Shown: positions 45,660 to 56,447 of the stretch, piece after piece
Position numbering within the stretch: the stretch's first letter is position 1
How the letters are laid out: each line of letters opens with the position of its first letter
From: Litsea cubeba
Taxonomy: Eukaryota > Streptophyta > Magnoliopsida > Laurales > Lauraceae
NCBI GenBank assembly: GCA_012931725.1
Contig: CM022944.1
Span: 38,924,063-38,988,062 of the forward strand
Direction of reading: 5' to 3'
DNA length: 64,000 bases
The notes under the pieces: model-generated
The model's database searches: none
Seen by the model: only the letters and a program-made list of their open reading frames with translations
What the model was told of the DNA's origin: nothing
Translations under genes and position numbers: made by a program

Positions 45660-47325
45660 TTTTTTTTTTTTTTTTCACTAGGACATTTTAATGGGTTGAT
45701 TTTGTGTGTAACCATTATCCATAAAAGACCTCTCCATCTAAACCCACCCCTAATAATATGATTGCATTCAAGTGAGCCCCACAAGCTAGATTGCAAATAC
45801 AATATCCGATTTGCGCCAAGGTGAAGATTTTCCTTCAATTAATGGTCCTCATGATTCAAAATGAAAATTTTTAGAATACTTAAATAAAATATTATAAACA
45901 AATATATACTATTTTATAGAGATTAATTTGACAGTGAACCTATATATATATAACATTGAGGTGAAGTTTCTCATAAAAAAGAGGGCGATTCTTTTGGCGT
46001 ACTAATAATTCCAAGGCCCCCAGATGTTATCTATAACACATTAGAGATATAAAAAAAAAAAAAAACACAAAGAATCACAAAAGAGTTCTATGTTAGTGGG
46101 CCCACTTATAAAATATTTTTATCATTGGAAAACATCTCCTCATGTAATGTACAATCATACTCACATTTCTACTAAAATGGCCCAACTAATTGCGAGACAG
46201 AATGCCCTTATTGCTTCTAAAATTCTAGAAGATTAGAGAAAGTTAAAAGGACGCGCGGCAAGAGGGCATAAGATAAAATGACCCAAAATCTATCCCTAGA
46301 TTTTCTCCTCTTTGACAAAGAAGGAAGAAAGTTGAGGTGACCCTATCCCTCTATCTTTGTAATTTATAAATTTTTTGAAAGTTGTTCCCTGAGTAAAATT
46401 TCTAAATCTTCATCTTAAGTAGAGGATATTTGTACATGCTAAGGAGGTTTAAATCCTGAGAATTTCTATGAATTCCTAACATCAGAAATTCTTTAAAGGA
46501 AAAGGCCTTTGAATATGGTTACCATGGCCCCCATAGCATTCCTACTGCTCTATTTGATCCATAGAATTCTTAAAATCTAAATATTAACCCAAAAGTCATG
46601 GGTTTGAGGAAATCTGGCACAGTCGCGTCACCTTTTTAAAATTCTAAAAATATTGAAAAAATGCATACTTTCGAACCCATGCTTCACTTCAAACTAATGG
46701 ACTACAAATGAGAAAGTAAAAGAAATGACCAACCCTCATTCACATAAATGAGCATGAATACAATCAAGCAATATCTAGTGTAGCTTAGGCAGCTTTTTTT
46801 TTTTTTGGGTACTCAGTTTAGGCAGTTAATGCACCATTTCTATTTTAATTTTTGAATCCAAGAGACGTTAGAACAAATAGAAATCTAACAGGCAAATGCC
46901 AACCATCAAATAGACTCATTTAAGAGGAATTACAGCAATGGATTTAATATAAATATATTATTTGTTGTCCTAAAAAACAAAGGAAGTACAAACCTTATAA
47001 AATAAAGCCCCACAAAATACCTCAAAAGGGGCATTTTATCATATATTTATATATATATTATATTAAATGAAGAAAGGAAGGGCTAGTCCTCGTACTATCC
47101 AAGCTTGACCCTTAAGTTCATTGAAGTCTCACTTATTCACATTATGGCTTAATGTAATTCTTTAATTCTTAGCATTTTCAATATTTTTGAAATTTTGAAT
47201 ATCATCCAAGCATGTAGCTTTTTAACTCTATGAGGCAACTTTACATTAAAACAATGAAGAATCAATCAAACAGCATCTAAATGTCCACAATTTGAAGTCT
47301 ATTTTAACCATGTGGGATACAATAT
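45660..47325. other. No gene seen
   Basis: AT-rich DNA with a T run at 45657, an A run near 46051 and a T run near 46795. I find no credible coding region or transposon end. Confidence 0.5.
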
Positions 47326-48110
47326 CACTACAATAGAAAATTGTAGTCGTGACGCACATTTTCGCGGCTAAAAATAAACAGAATCGCTGCAAAATCTCTA
47401 TCCCGGTGATTAGTACTTCGTCGCAAAATCGCCGTGTAAAATCCTTCACTTCTGATCTTTAGCGGCGCAAACGGAAAATCCTCGCGAAAACTTATTTTTT
47501 TCACGGCGTTTTTTTCGTCGCTATTAGTGCCAACATTCGCCGCAAATAGCCTTCAACTTTTAATTATAAGTGGTTGGCAATGTCTTTTTTCAGCGATCAA
47601 GATTTCCTTGCAGCGACTATATATCGCCGCAATTAAATTTTCCCAGCGTTTTTCAGATTCGCCGCAAAAAAATTATGCGGGTAAAACACAATTGCGTCGA
47701 TCTCAAATCGACGCAATTACTGGTTTCTACCATTATTTTTTTTGTTTCAAAAAAATCATTTTCAGCGACTATTTATTGATTGCGTCGATATCAAATCAAC
47801 GTAAATGCTCGTTTCTGACTTAAAAAATCAATTGCAGCGACTATTTATCGCCGGAAAAATATTTTTGCAACGTTTTTTAACTTCGCCGCTAGTTAAATGT
47901 TGCAGCCAAAACTCAATTGCAACGAAATGAAATCGACGCAAATGCTCGTTTCTGGCTATGTTATTTTTTGGTTTCAATAAATCAATTGCATCGACTATTT
48001 ATTGCTGGAAAAAATGATTCGCAGCGTTTGTGCACTTCGCCGCAAGGTAGATTTCGCGGGTAAAACTTAATTGCGTCAATTTCAACTCGATGGAATTGCT
48101 CGTTTCAGTG
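47326..48110 (+). mobile_element. CACTA terminus D (left end) with CGCCGCAA / AGCGACTATTTATCG repeats
   Basis: CACTACAATAGAAAATTG starts at 47326 after tat. Up to about 48110 there are many direct and inverse copies of ttcgccgcaa, cagcgactatttatcgc and attgcgtcgat, the dense subterminal block that TNPA-type proteins bind. It faces the minus-strand TNPA and TNP2 genes at 56.4-63.2 kb, so it is the best candidate for the 3' end of that element. The opposite end would lie beyond 64000. Confidence 0.75.
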
Positions 48111-49004
48111 TGTTTTTTTTCCCCTCACGTCACATTTATTGTCACATCTGCCAATTTAAACACCATATAATTAATCTCTGTTTCTATATATTAACACACA
48201 AAAATTCGTAAATCTGTTCAAACATCAATTCATCCAAACTCATGTATTTATACAATGTGGCGGTGCGTTATATTCATATCAAGTACAAACCGGGCTACTA
48301 TTAAATAAGCCACAAATCACTGTTGTGGCCATAAAAAGAGTTAAAGAGTCGATTATCACTAAAATGAAGGCGGTAAAATCAGGTGTACAACTCATATGTT
48401 GCCGCTACTCAGCCCAATATTGAATGCATGGCTACATCACCCCGCTGATCAAAAGCTTTTCTCTTCTGCATAACCCACTACATTCATGCTTGAGATGCCT
48501 GACATAAGAATGAACAAAAAAATGTCTACGTGAGCAGCATAACTCAAATAAGCTAACTGTACTGCACCTATAAGGGCAAAAAAAATACAAATGTACCCAA
48601 TGCATACAAGGTACCAGTTACCAATAAACCCTGAGATTACCAATACTTGATACTTGAAATTAGAACATCTTATACAAACGTGCAAAATATGGACTGACAA
48701 TCCTTATAGATACTTTATTTTAGAAAAAAAGTATGAAAATGAATGGTTTTTTTTTTTTTACCTAGAACGGTAGATTATAGAGAAAAAGTGTCCCATGAGC
48801 ATGGATGTTCAGCTCTCTATTTATTTGTCAATATATCAGTGAACAATTCCCTACATCTCTACATAGTATCATTGAAATACCTGTATATTTGGCATATACA
48901 AGTATCCACATATCATAGGTGTCTAATGGCAGAAACTAAATGAGAAAAGCATTATATGATTTCACATGGTGAACTCTAGGAGAGGAACAGGGGACAATAT
49001 TCAC
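48111..49004. other. No gene recognised
   Basis: AT-rich sequence between the CACTA subterminal block and the exon-like segment at 49005. A weak exon-like piece may lie near 48430-48510 on the minus strand, but it has no clear frame. Confidence 0.4.
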
Positions 49005-49092
49005 CTTAGATTCTCGGAATCCCTCTTCATCTTTCTCTCTAAGCAATTTAGCAGTAGACTCACCAGCTGCAGCTTGCTCAACTAAACTATCA
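49005..49092 (-). other. Exon-like segment, unrecognised
   Basis: Bounded by acceptor gatgcag and donor gtgaat on the minus strand, it reads DSLVEQAAAGESTAKLL and REKDEEGFRESK without stops. The splice context and codon pattern look real, but I do not recognise the family. It could be another captured piece in the CACTA element. Confidence 0.35.
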
Positions 49093-49161
49093 CTGCATCA
49101 GCAACAGATGAAACAAAGTTACACGGGGTGCAAGGTTAAGGAAGATTATCTCATTGTAAGT

Positions 49162-49208
49162 CACTACAACAAAATGCACTTTTCCTCACAATATTTCCCG
49201 ACGCAATA
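49162..49208 (+). mobile_element. Short CACTA terminus fragment
   Basis: CACTACAACAAAATGCAC followed by ttttcctcacaatatttccc and gacgcaata closely resembles terminus A at 6719 (CACTACAAGAAATTGCAC, then ttttcccggcg). No subterminal array follows, so this is a truncated end of that family sitting inside the larger CACTA region. Confidence 0.6.
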
Positions 49209-52200
49209 TACATCACTCCCACCATGATATAATAATAATAACATTATAAGGCATTATCTGTGTGATTCAAAATAACATACATCACTCCCACCAAACTGTA
49301 CCTTAGCAGCAGAACAACAAGACGATGATAGAATTGCCATATATTAAAAAGATCATGTGATTGCATCATGTACATAATTTATCAAACATCGCATATATAT
49401 CCTACCAAACTCTATCCAAGAAGCAAGTGATGAAAAAAAAAAAGGTCTTCCCGTTTCTTTTAGTGCATTCCCCTTTTCAATTATCTGTACCATTGGTGTT
49501 GTGGGTTTTTCTAAGATTGCTTAGAAATAGACAAGATTTGAAAAAATCCCCAGATGCAAGATCTGCCCCCATTTGGGAGAAGTAGAAATAGAGGCAGCAG
49601 ACACCCATATTCAACTATTGAAAGAGGGAAAAGATCATGGGATAATTAGACTTAAAAAGGCCATCTTTAGAAAGAGTAGTGAACTGAGCCAACCAAAATC
49701 CTTGAAAATGACCTGTTCACCATAGAATCAAGTGATCCATGAATTACAAGCCCGATCAAACAGTAAAAAAAGCTATGAATTAAGCAGTTCATAATAGCGA
49801 ACAATCTCATCTTATATATATATACCCTGTCAACCATGATCATCTTGGATCTTGCAAACAACAATCTGCAAACTGGAATTGCGCTCCCATGATTACGGTA
49901 ACCAAACACTGGATATAATTCCAATAAGAATCCTACTACATTTGACGAACTGGAGATCATGTTAACTACATCTTTGTTAGCTATGAAGATACATTCTATT
50001 GTAAATATTCCCATCTTGTGCATACGCTGTTGATGATGCACTGAATTGAGTTCCTAGAATCATTTTAATTCCACTAAATGACTTTGCCTAATGTGTTTTG
50101 CATCGTTCCTGGAAAATATCTGATGACAAATCTTTTTGTAAATCTGTCCATTATCGGATGAAGAAAAAATCAATTCCATTAATTTTTCCAATATCCCACC
50201 AGCTGGATGATTCCTTTTCTTTTCTTTCCCCCTCAAAATTGTTCTGTAAGGCATAATTCTGCCTTTATCAAGTGCAAGTTGCTTAATACCATGCTCTCGC
50301 AATGAAATGCTACTTAAGGACCTTGTCTATGAATGATTTTTCTATTAGTTCGCTACAATCCATCCAAGCAGATAATTAGATACTGAGAGTTTGGCACTTA
50401 CGCATATGACACAATAATGCAAATGAGCTTTAATAGCTTAAGTGTTAGTGCTGATTCATATGTTAGACATGCATGTATCATTTGATTAAGGCACAAACCA
50501 TGAAGTTTATCATTTGCTCCACTGATCCTTCACCCTATATTGGCTTTTAAATTTACAAGTAAACGATTGATGACTTTGTACCTCATTGATGAATTCTGGC
50601 TGTTGGCTTTTCTGTTTTTGGGACCTCAGACTCATCGGCTGTTGGCTCTTCACTGTCACCCGTTCATGCACGTGCAATGTTGGGACCTCAGACTCATCGG
50701 CGGGGGATTCAACGCTCTCGTATATCTGCTTGAGCTTGTGCTTTATCACACCAAAGGCATCGGAATAAGGGATGAATGACTTCCTTTTTTTTTTAATAGT
50801 AATTATCAATAACTTCTTAAATCTTTAAACGGCAATTGAAGTAATGAAGTATAATTCAACTAAAATAAAATAAATGAACTTTCAAATTTTAGGACTTCAA
50901 ATAACCTATTGTTTCTTGGATCATTGGTAGTGCGAATTTCAAGCTTAGTAGGGAGGGACATATATTAATTATGTGGTAAATAAGAAGCTCCTACTCTGAA
51001 AATGCAGGAAGGAGAGAGTAAGATCAGATGCCTGTATCACGCAAACCAGCTATGATGCTGCTGGAATAACAGCCAATGTTTATCTATTTTTTTCTCTTTG
51101 TTTAAGTTTTCAGAGAATGGAACTCTTTTTATAGGTAAGTTGACTCGAGTTCACAGCCTTTTGGTTTCATGTCACAGTAAGAACCTTCCAACTGTGCTAC
51201 AGGCTCTTCTTGAAATGACAGCTGGTAAAGCCAGATGAAGAATATAGCTGGTAATAATCTGAACTAATTCTAAAAATTCACGGGAAAGCCCAAAAGATGA
51301 TTTATTGAGCCTCAGAAAAGTTCCTGCTCCATAAAACAGATGAACGCACCTCAATTTTGTCCATATAGACCGAATTATATCTTGTTCATCATGCAACATA
51401 TCTTCCACAGAAACTTTGCTCACTTTCACATAATCCGACAAAAGCAGCTTGTAGATAGCCTTAGTTGCATGGGTCATAAAAACGCACCCTTTGAAAGTTG
51501 TCTGAAAAGTAAATTAGCATCCTTCAGTATACTCAATACTAACATGAAATATGCAAATGGTCAAGCATAAGGTCATACCTTCTCGAGAAAATATGGCAAG
51601 GATGCAGCATGGTCAAGGTGAAAGCTGCCAAAAAAAAATGGCAAATGCTTAAAACCAGAAAATCTTATTTAAAGAATTCATTTTATTTTTGCATTGAAAA
51701 AAAAAATTATGTTGGAAACATAAATACTCACCAGTAGCATAGTACTTCAGCTAGATTGTACAACAGAAGTACAAATGCTATATTTTACCTTTTGAAGAAA
51801 AAAATCTCAACAGTAAAAAAAAAGGGAAGATTCTACCCACAAAAAAATTTATAAAATAAAAGTGGTAAGAGTCCCCGCTGAAAAATGGTAGGGGCTCAGA
51901 ATACAAAGAATGGACATCAGATGCTCATGGTTTGGGGCACCTGAACTCTTACCATCTCTACAATGCCCTCCAAAAGCTGCTTAATAGTGTTAGTTTTCCT
52001 GATGTAGTCTAAAATTAAAGGTTTTGAAATATAAACAAGGAAGATTTGCACAGCATAGCTAGTTGTTTTGTATGGATCAACAATAATTGCATTAAATGCA
52101 GGAGCCTCAAAAGATTAGGACCTGATTTCCATTTCCAATATTGTAGATCATAAATTTGTCAAGCAAAGTCTGATTGCCAGGATGTATCACAATGGATATA

Positions 52201-52226
52201 GGTTACTAATTAGCTTCCCAATGAGA

Positions 52227-52231
52227 CTAAG
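52227..52231 (+). repeat. Target-site duplication of the small Copia element, left copy
   Basis: ctaag, repeated at 53651-53655. Five bases is standard for LTR retrotransposons. Confidence 0.9.
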
Positions 52232-53650
52232 TGTTAATGATGGTGTTTCAAGCCCAAACTTGCGGGCCCATTTAGGCCTAGGATCTAGAAGATTAGACTT
52301 TAATTTCAATTAGGCTCATTAGTCAAAGCCACATGTACCACATGTACATACTTAATTGTACAGCCCCTTTACTTGACTTGGGCAGCCCCTTTACTTGACT
52401 TGTGCAGCCCCTTAATGTGTATAAATGTATCCTTAGTCCATTCAATCAAGATAGAAGATTACAATCCAATATTTCTCTCTTTTGAGTTCTTGTCATGGTA
52501 TCAGAGCCATCTTCAACAACAATAGTATGGTCTGGTGTTTCATTCTCTTCAAGATATAAGGGTCCATAGATCCCTCCTAGTTCATCTTCCATCTCTGGAA
52601 GCCCTCGAAGAACTCTCTCATCAGTATGATCTTCTCCTAGTTCATCTTCCAAACATTGGAAGCCCAGTATATGATCATCTGTGATCTATGATCTTCTCTT
52701 AAATCATCTTCCAAACATTGGAAGCCCAGTATATGATCATCTGTGATCATTCTCTTCAGTCGGATCATCCCTGATCATCTCAGATCAGACGTGGCCTCCC
52801 CGAGATCATCACCAATTCCTCAGCGGAAGACTACCATCTTGGATTTATGACGATTTTTTCATGATTTATTGATCATCAGAGTTTTGTCCCAAAGTTTTCA
52901 TGGCAGCCATTCAAAATTGTGGATTTTGATCCGTTTTGAGTGAGACTTCTTCCAGTAATTGCGAAAATCATCTACCCTTCCATCCCCAGCCTCTGATATG
53001 TCCATAGATCATCTGGTGGGGCCCCCGTGGAAATTCTTCCACTGACGACAAGGCTCGTTTTGGGTTTTCTGCACTGTTCTGTGCATGCTTCGAATATCGT
53101 GCTATGTCTGCCGCCTCTTCAGAAATCGTCTGGCTTCGTGGATTGCTTTCTGAGCTTGGCTTTCGGATTACCTCAAATCCTGTTTTTCATGAGCGTACAA
53201 AGCATATTGAGGTCGATTGTCATTACATACGTGATGAATTTGTGCGTGACGCACTTACTCTTCCTCATGTTCCTACCGGACTTCAAATTGCATATATATT
53301 TACCAAGGGACTTCCTCGGCTAAGACACCAATTCCTAGTTGGCAAATTGATGCTCGTGGATTCACCCGCATCAATTTGAGGGGGGGTGTTAATGATGGTG
53401 TTTCAAGCCCAGACTTGCAGGCCCATTTAGGCCTAGGATCTAGAAGATTAGACTTTGATTTCAATTAGGCTCATTAGTCAAAGCCACATGTACCACATGT
53501 ACATACTTAATTGTATAGCCCCTTTACTTGACTTGGGCAGCCCCTTTACTTGACTTGTGCAGCCCCTTAATGTGTATAAATGTATCCTTAGTCCATTCAA
53601 TCAAGATAGAATATTACAATCCAATATTTCTCTCTTTTGAGTTCTTGTCA
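52232..53650 (+). mobile_element. Internally deleted Copia retrotransposon, 1,419 bp
   Basis: Two 264-bp LTRs (52232-52495 and 53387-53650) begin tgttaatgatgg and end gttcttgtca; I count about five differences between them, so the insertion is fairly recent. A primer site tggtatcagagcc (52496) follows the first LTR, and a polypurine tract (tttgaggggggg) precedes the second. ctaag is duplicated outside. The interior keeps only the end of pol, and 52560-52760 contains short tandem repeats around gatcatct and ccaaacattggaagcccag. It sits in the intron between CPSF73-I exons 2 and 3, so it entered after that fragment was in place or in its source gene. Confidence 0.93.
53101..53380 (+). pseudogene. 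Copia RNase H C-terminal remnant
   Basis: In the copia polyprotein this domain removes RNA from the replication hybrid. The frame reads MSAASSEIVWLRGLLSELG, then jumps to ITSNPVFHERTKHIEVDC, IRDEFVRDALTLPHVPTG, LQIAYIFTKGLP and FLVGKLMLVDSPASI. About 15 residues carrying the conserved D-N-x-(S/A)-A-I segment are missing between LSELG and ITSNP. There is no start of gag-pol, so it can move only with enzymes supplied in trans. Confidence 0.85.
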
Positions 53651-53655
53651 CTAAG

Positions 53656-55273
53656 ATCATGCAATTTGTACAAGGACCAAGGAAGCTATGGCACATTTAA
53701 AGATAGGTTTACCGACGTGATTTAGATATGATGTCCATGTACTTCAAACTAGGCAAAGTATAATGTCATACTCATTTCAAATACAATACTTCACTTTTTG
53801 TGCAAAATATGTGTCCCTACCTTTTTTGGGCATCATAGCTTATGACCAAGTTACAACAATAATACACAGCACTTATTCAGATCTGTCGGTATTGGACATT
53901 TGTAAAAGTGACTAACAATAAAAAACGATAAATAAATAAATAATTGTAAAAGTGATAATGCTGGGTTCAAAGGTCTGAACCCTCCTTGGTGCATGAGATA
54001 TAATAAAATACTTTTTGTATTTTAAAATAACAGGTAAAGGATAACTGTATCAAACCTAATTACCAGAAAAAAAAAATTGTATCAAACCCAACCCACTCAT
54101 ACCTATCATGCCATAAGTTTGATATCGCATATCATAAAACCGTCATGTGTTGGATCGGGTAAGGGGGGCAAGTGTGAGTCGACACAGGTTCAAATACATC
54201 CTAGCCTGTACCAACCCAAACCGATTGACACCCCCAATGATGCTACGTTTAACGGGTTGTGGATGTGAATGTTTGGAGGACTACGAAACCAAGTAGACTT
54301 GAAATATCAACAAGCCCAGTTGACAGAGCCAGTGTTAAGTCTTCTGTTGAGTCTTGTTGAAGGAAAGTCACGATGAAAAAATATTCATTTTTCTTATAAC
54401 ACGCCATGTGCAAGTCATGGAAATTAAAGCTCAAGTAAGTTAATCTGATCTAGCCAAGTTTACTCAGCTGAGTTGAGTTTTAAAAACTAAAATTGACATT
54501 AAAGCTAAGAAATAATCCTTTTAAAAATTCCTTATAACTTGAGAGTCGGTTGCAACAAGTAATACAACATAAAACTTCAAAATTTAACACCAAAAAGATT
54601 GTCTAATAAAAGGTGGACTCTAGGTACTGCTATCAATAAAATAAAAAGACTAGTTGCTGAAAGACATAATAGGAGTAGAATGCCCATGAATGCCTTCAGC
54701 CTAAGTCCTACCAGTATAAATGGCAAGGCATAAGATTCAGCTCTCGAGCTTCAAGAAGATACAGTGGAAAAGTTACAAACACAACAATTACATTGGACTA
54801 CAAAAAATCAGAAAACTCTCCAGAGTTTCCTCAAGGAGTAACATTCTGATCTTATAGTGTAAAATAGCATTGACCTGGAAAGATCTTGTATACTTGAGAA
54901 GCCTTTTTGCAAAAATAAGAGCCTCAGTCTGACTTGTGAATAATCCAACAAACATGACAGGTACAAAAAACCATCGAAGGTACTAAAGAAACAAAACAAC
55001 AACTGCATTCACGAGCCAATCATAAAGGGACTTCAACCCATTAATCATACGTGATATCTGTTGACAGGTGACAACCCATTTTAACTTTTTTAAATGGGTA
55101 ACACTCTGCCACAACTAGCTAATGTCGAAATGACTAGATTACTTCAAAATGTTTACTAAATCTACATAGATATCAGCTCAAGACAAACAATCCAAATTAG
55201 TAAAGCATATTTGATAAAAATATAGATTTTGCCAGTAAGTACAGCAAAAAGATTAAAAAAGAAGCACACATAC
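53656..55273. other. Intron of the CPSF73-I fragment; no other gene seen
   Basis: The long intron between exon 2 (ending 55274) and exon 3 (starting 51624) also contains the Copia insertion. The remaining AT-rich DNA shows no credible gene. Confidence 0.5.
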
Positions 55274-55626
55274 TGTGTAACAAGAAGCACGTCAATGGTT
55301 GATGGATCGATCTCATCGAAGTAAGGCAACACAGCCATTCCCGAGTACGTACTCCACAGTCAAACTACAATCACAAATAAAGAAACGGATTGGATCCCAT
55401 CCAAAGACAAAATATTTAGATCAAGAAATCATTATATATATATATATATCAATTATTGAGACAGGCAGCATACCAATACAGTCTTGCCTTAGCAAGACAT
55501 GTACACACATGAACGCCCCACTTCGCTCCCTGCTCCCAGTGATGTGATGATAAGCTGATCTCCTTCTCTTGTTACAGATGAATCCCGCCTCTTCAACGAA
55601 GGTGTTGGGCCTCCAACTGAAGCCAT

Positions 55627-56447
55627 TTTCAAGATGATAGATACAACAAAATTGTAGCGCTGCTGGATTCAGAACTACGGAGCTCAAAATGTCGGCATAT
55701 GTTGATTCGTGCTTTCATCTGTTCAAACAATTTTTCATTTCAAGATCAGCCCCCAATATCTAATAGCCAAATGATTAAACTAAGAAAATAAATGGAAGAA
55801 TGGCATTGCATGTCAGAGATATTGAAAGCATTCTCTTAGAACAGGTATTGATAACAGATTCACCATCAATAGTTTAAAGAAAATAGGGATTGAAAACAGA
55901 GATTTTGAAATGCTTTATTTCATAAAGACTTATCATCTTTATCGCTAAGATGATAAGTATACTATATTTTGCCAGACAGCCTATTATTTTTAAACTAAAA
56001 TCATAACAAAAGCTCCTAACTGAATATGCACAAGAAATGCAAAGAACAAGCACTGCTCCTGTTAAAAAGTAAATCAGGTAGCCATAATTCTAACCTTAAG
56101 TAATAGCAACAGCAGGTTCCTCTTCCTTCAACCCAGTATGAACAATCAACCTCAGAAAGAAGGGGCGTTCAAGGCACCAGCAGGAAAAAGATCACACTGG
56201 CCATAACAGTTATGGTTAAACACCAACATGTCATATATTATCTTTCACAGAACCTTCAGCAACCTGTGATTTAACTGTACTCCTTGCTCAAAAAGCTTCT
56301 CAAAAATCAAAAACCCGCCCTGTTATCTCTCAAGAGTAAACATAGACCCCTTTATATATATATATAGATATTATATATCTATTGTCCAGTTGCCATGTTG
56401 TCTAACAAAAAGCACCCAAAATATAATTGTCAAAACATACAACCCCC
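55627..56447. other. No gene seen
   Basis: Upstream flank of the CPSF73-I start and 3' flank of the TNPA-like gene, both on the minus strand. AT-rich with a tatata run near 56353-56375. Confidence 0.5.

Larger units (their letters stand above)
50582..55626 (-). pseudogene. CPSF73-I: CPSF73-I (CPSF3) gene fragment with introns, broken
   Basis: CPSF73-I is the metallo-beta-lactamase endonuclease that cuts pre-mRNA at the poly(A) site. Minus-strand exons: 55626-55474 (ATG, MASVGGPTPSLKRRDSS, LGAGSEVGRSCVYMS), 55364-55274 (FDCG ... YSGMAVLPYFDEIDPSTIDV), 51624-51579 (HFHLDHAASLPYFLEK, metal-binding HxHxDH) and 51501-51350 (VFMTHATKAIYKLLLSDYV, VSVEDMLHDEQDI). A last piece at about 50777-50582 corresponds to a much later part (AFGVIKHKLKQIYESVES, VHERVTVK). 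Intron positions are kept, so it is a DNA-level copy, not a retrocopy. Lesions: TAA at 55489-55491, about 7 bases lost in exon 2 near 55350, two bases gained in exon 4 near 51365, and the middle of the protein missing. It lies between the CACTA TNPA gene and the CACTA left end, on the same strand. Confidence 0.85.

Noticed and set aside
47527..47823. Open frames of 98 and 69 codons
   Set aside because: They lie entirely inside the subterminal repeat block of CACTA terminus D.
49005..49092. Exon-like piece as part of CPSF73-I
   Set aside because: The text (EQAAAGESTAKLL) does not match any part of CPSF73-I that I know, so I left it unnamed.
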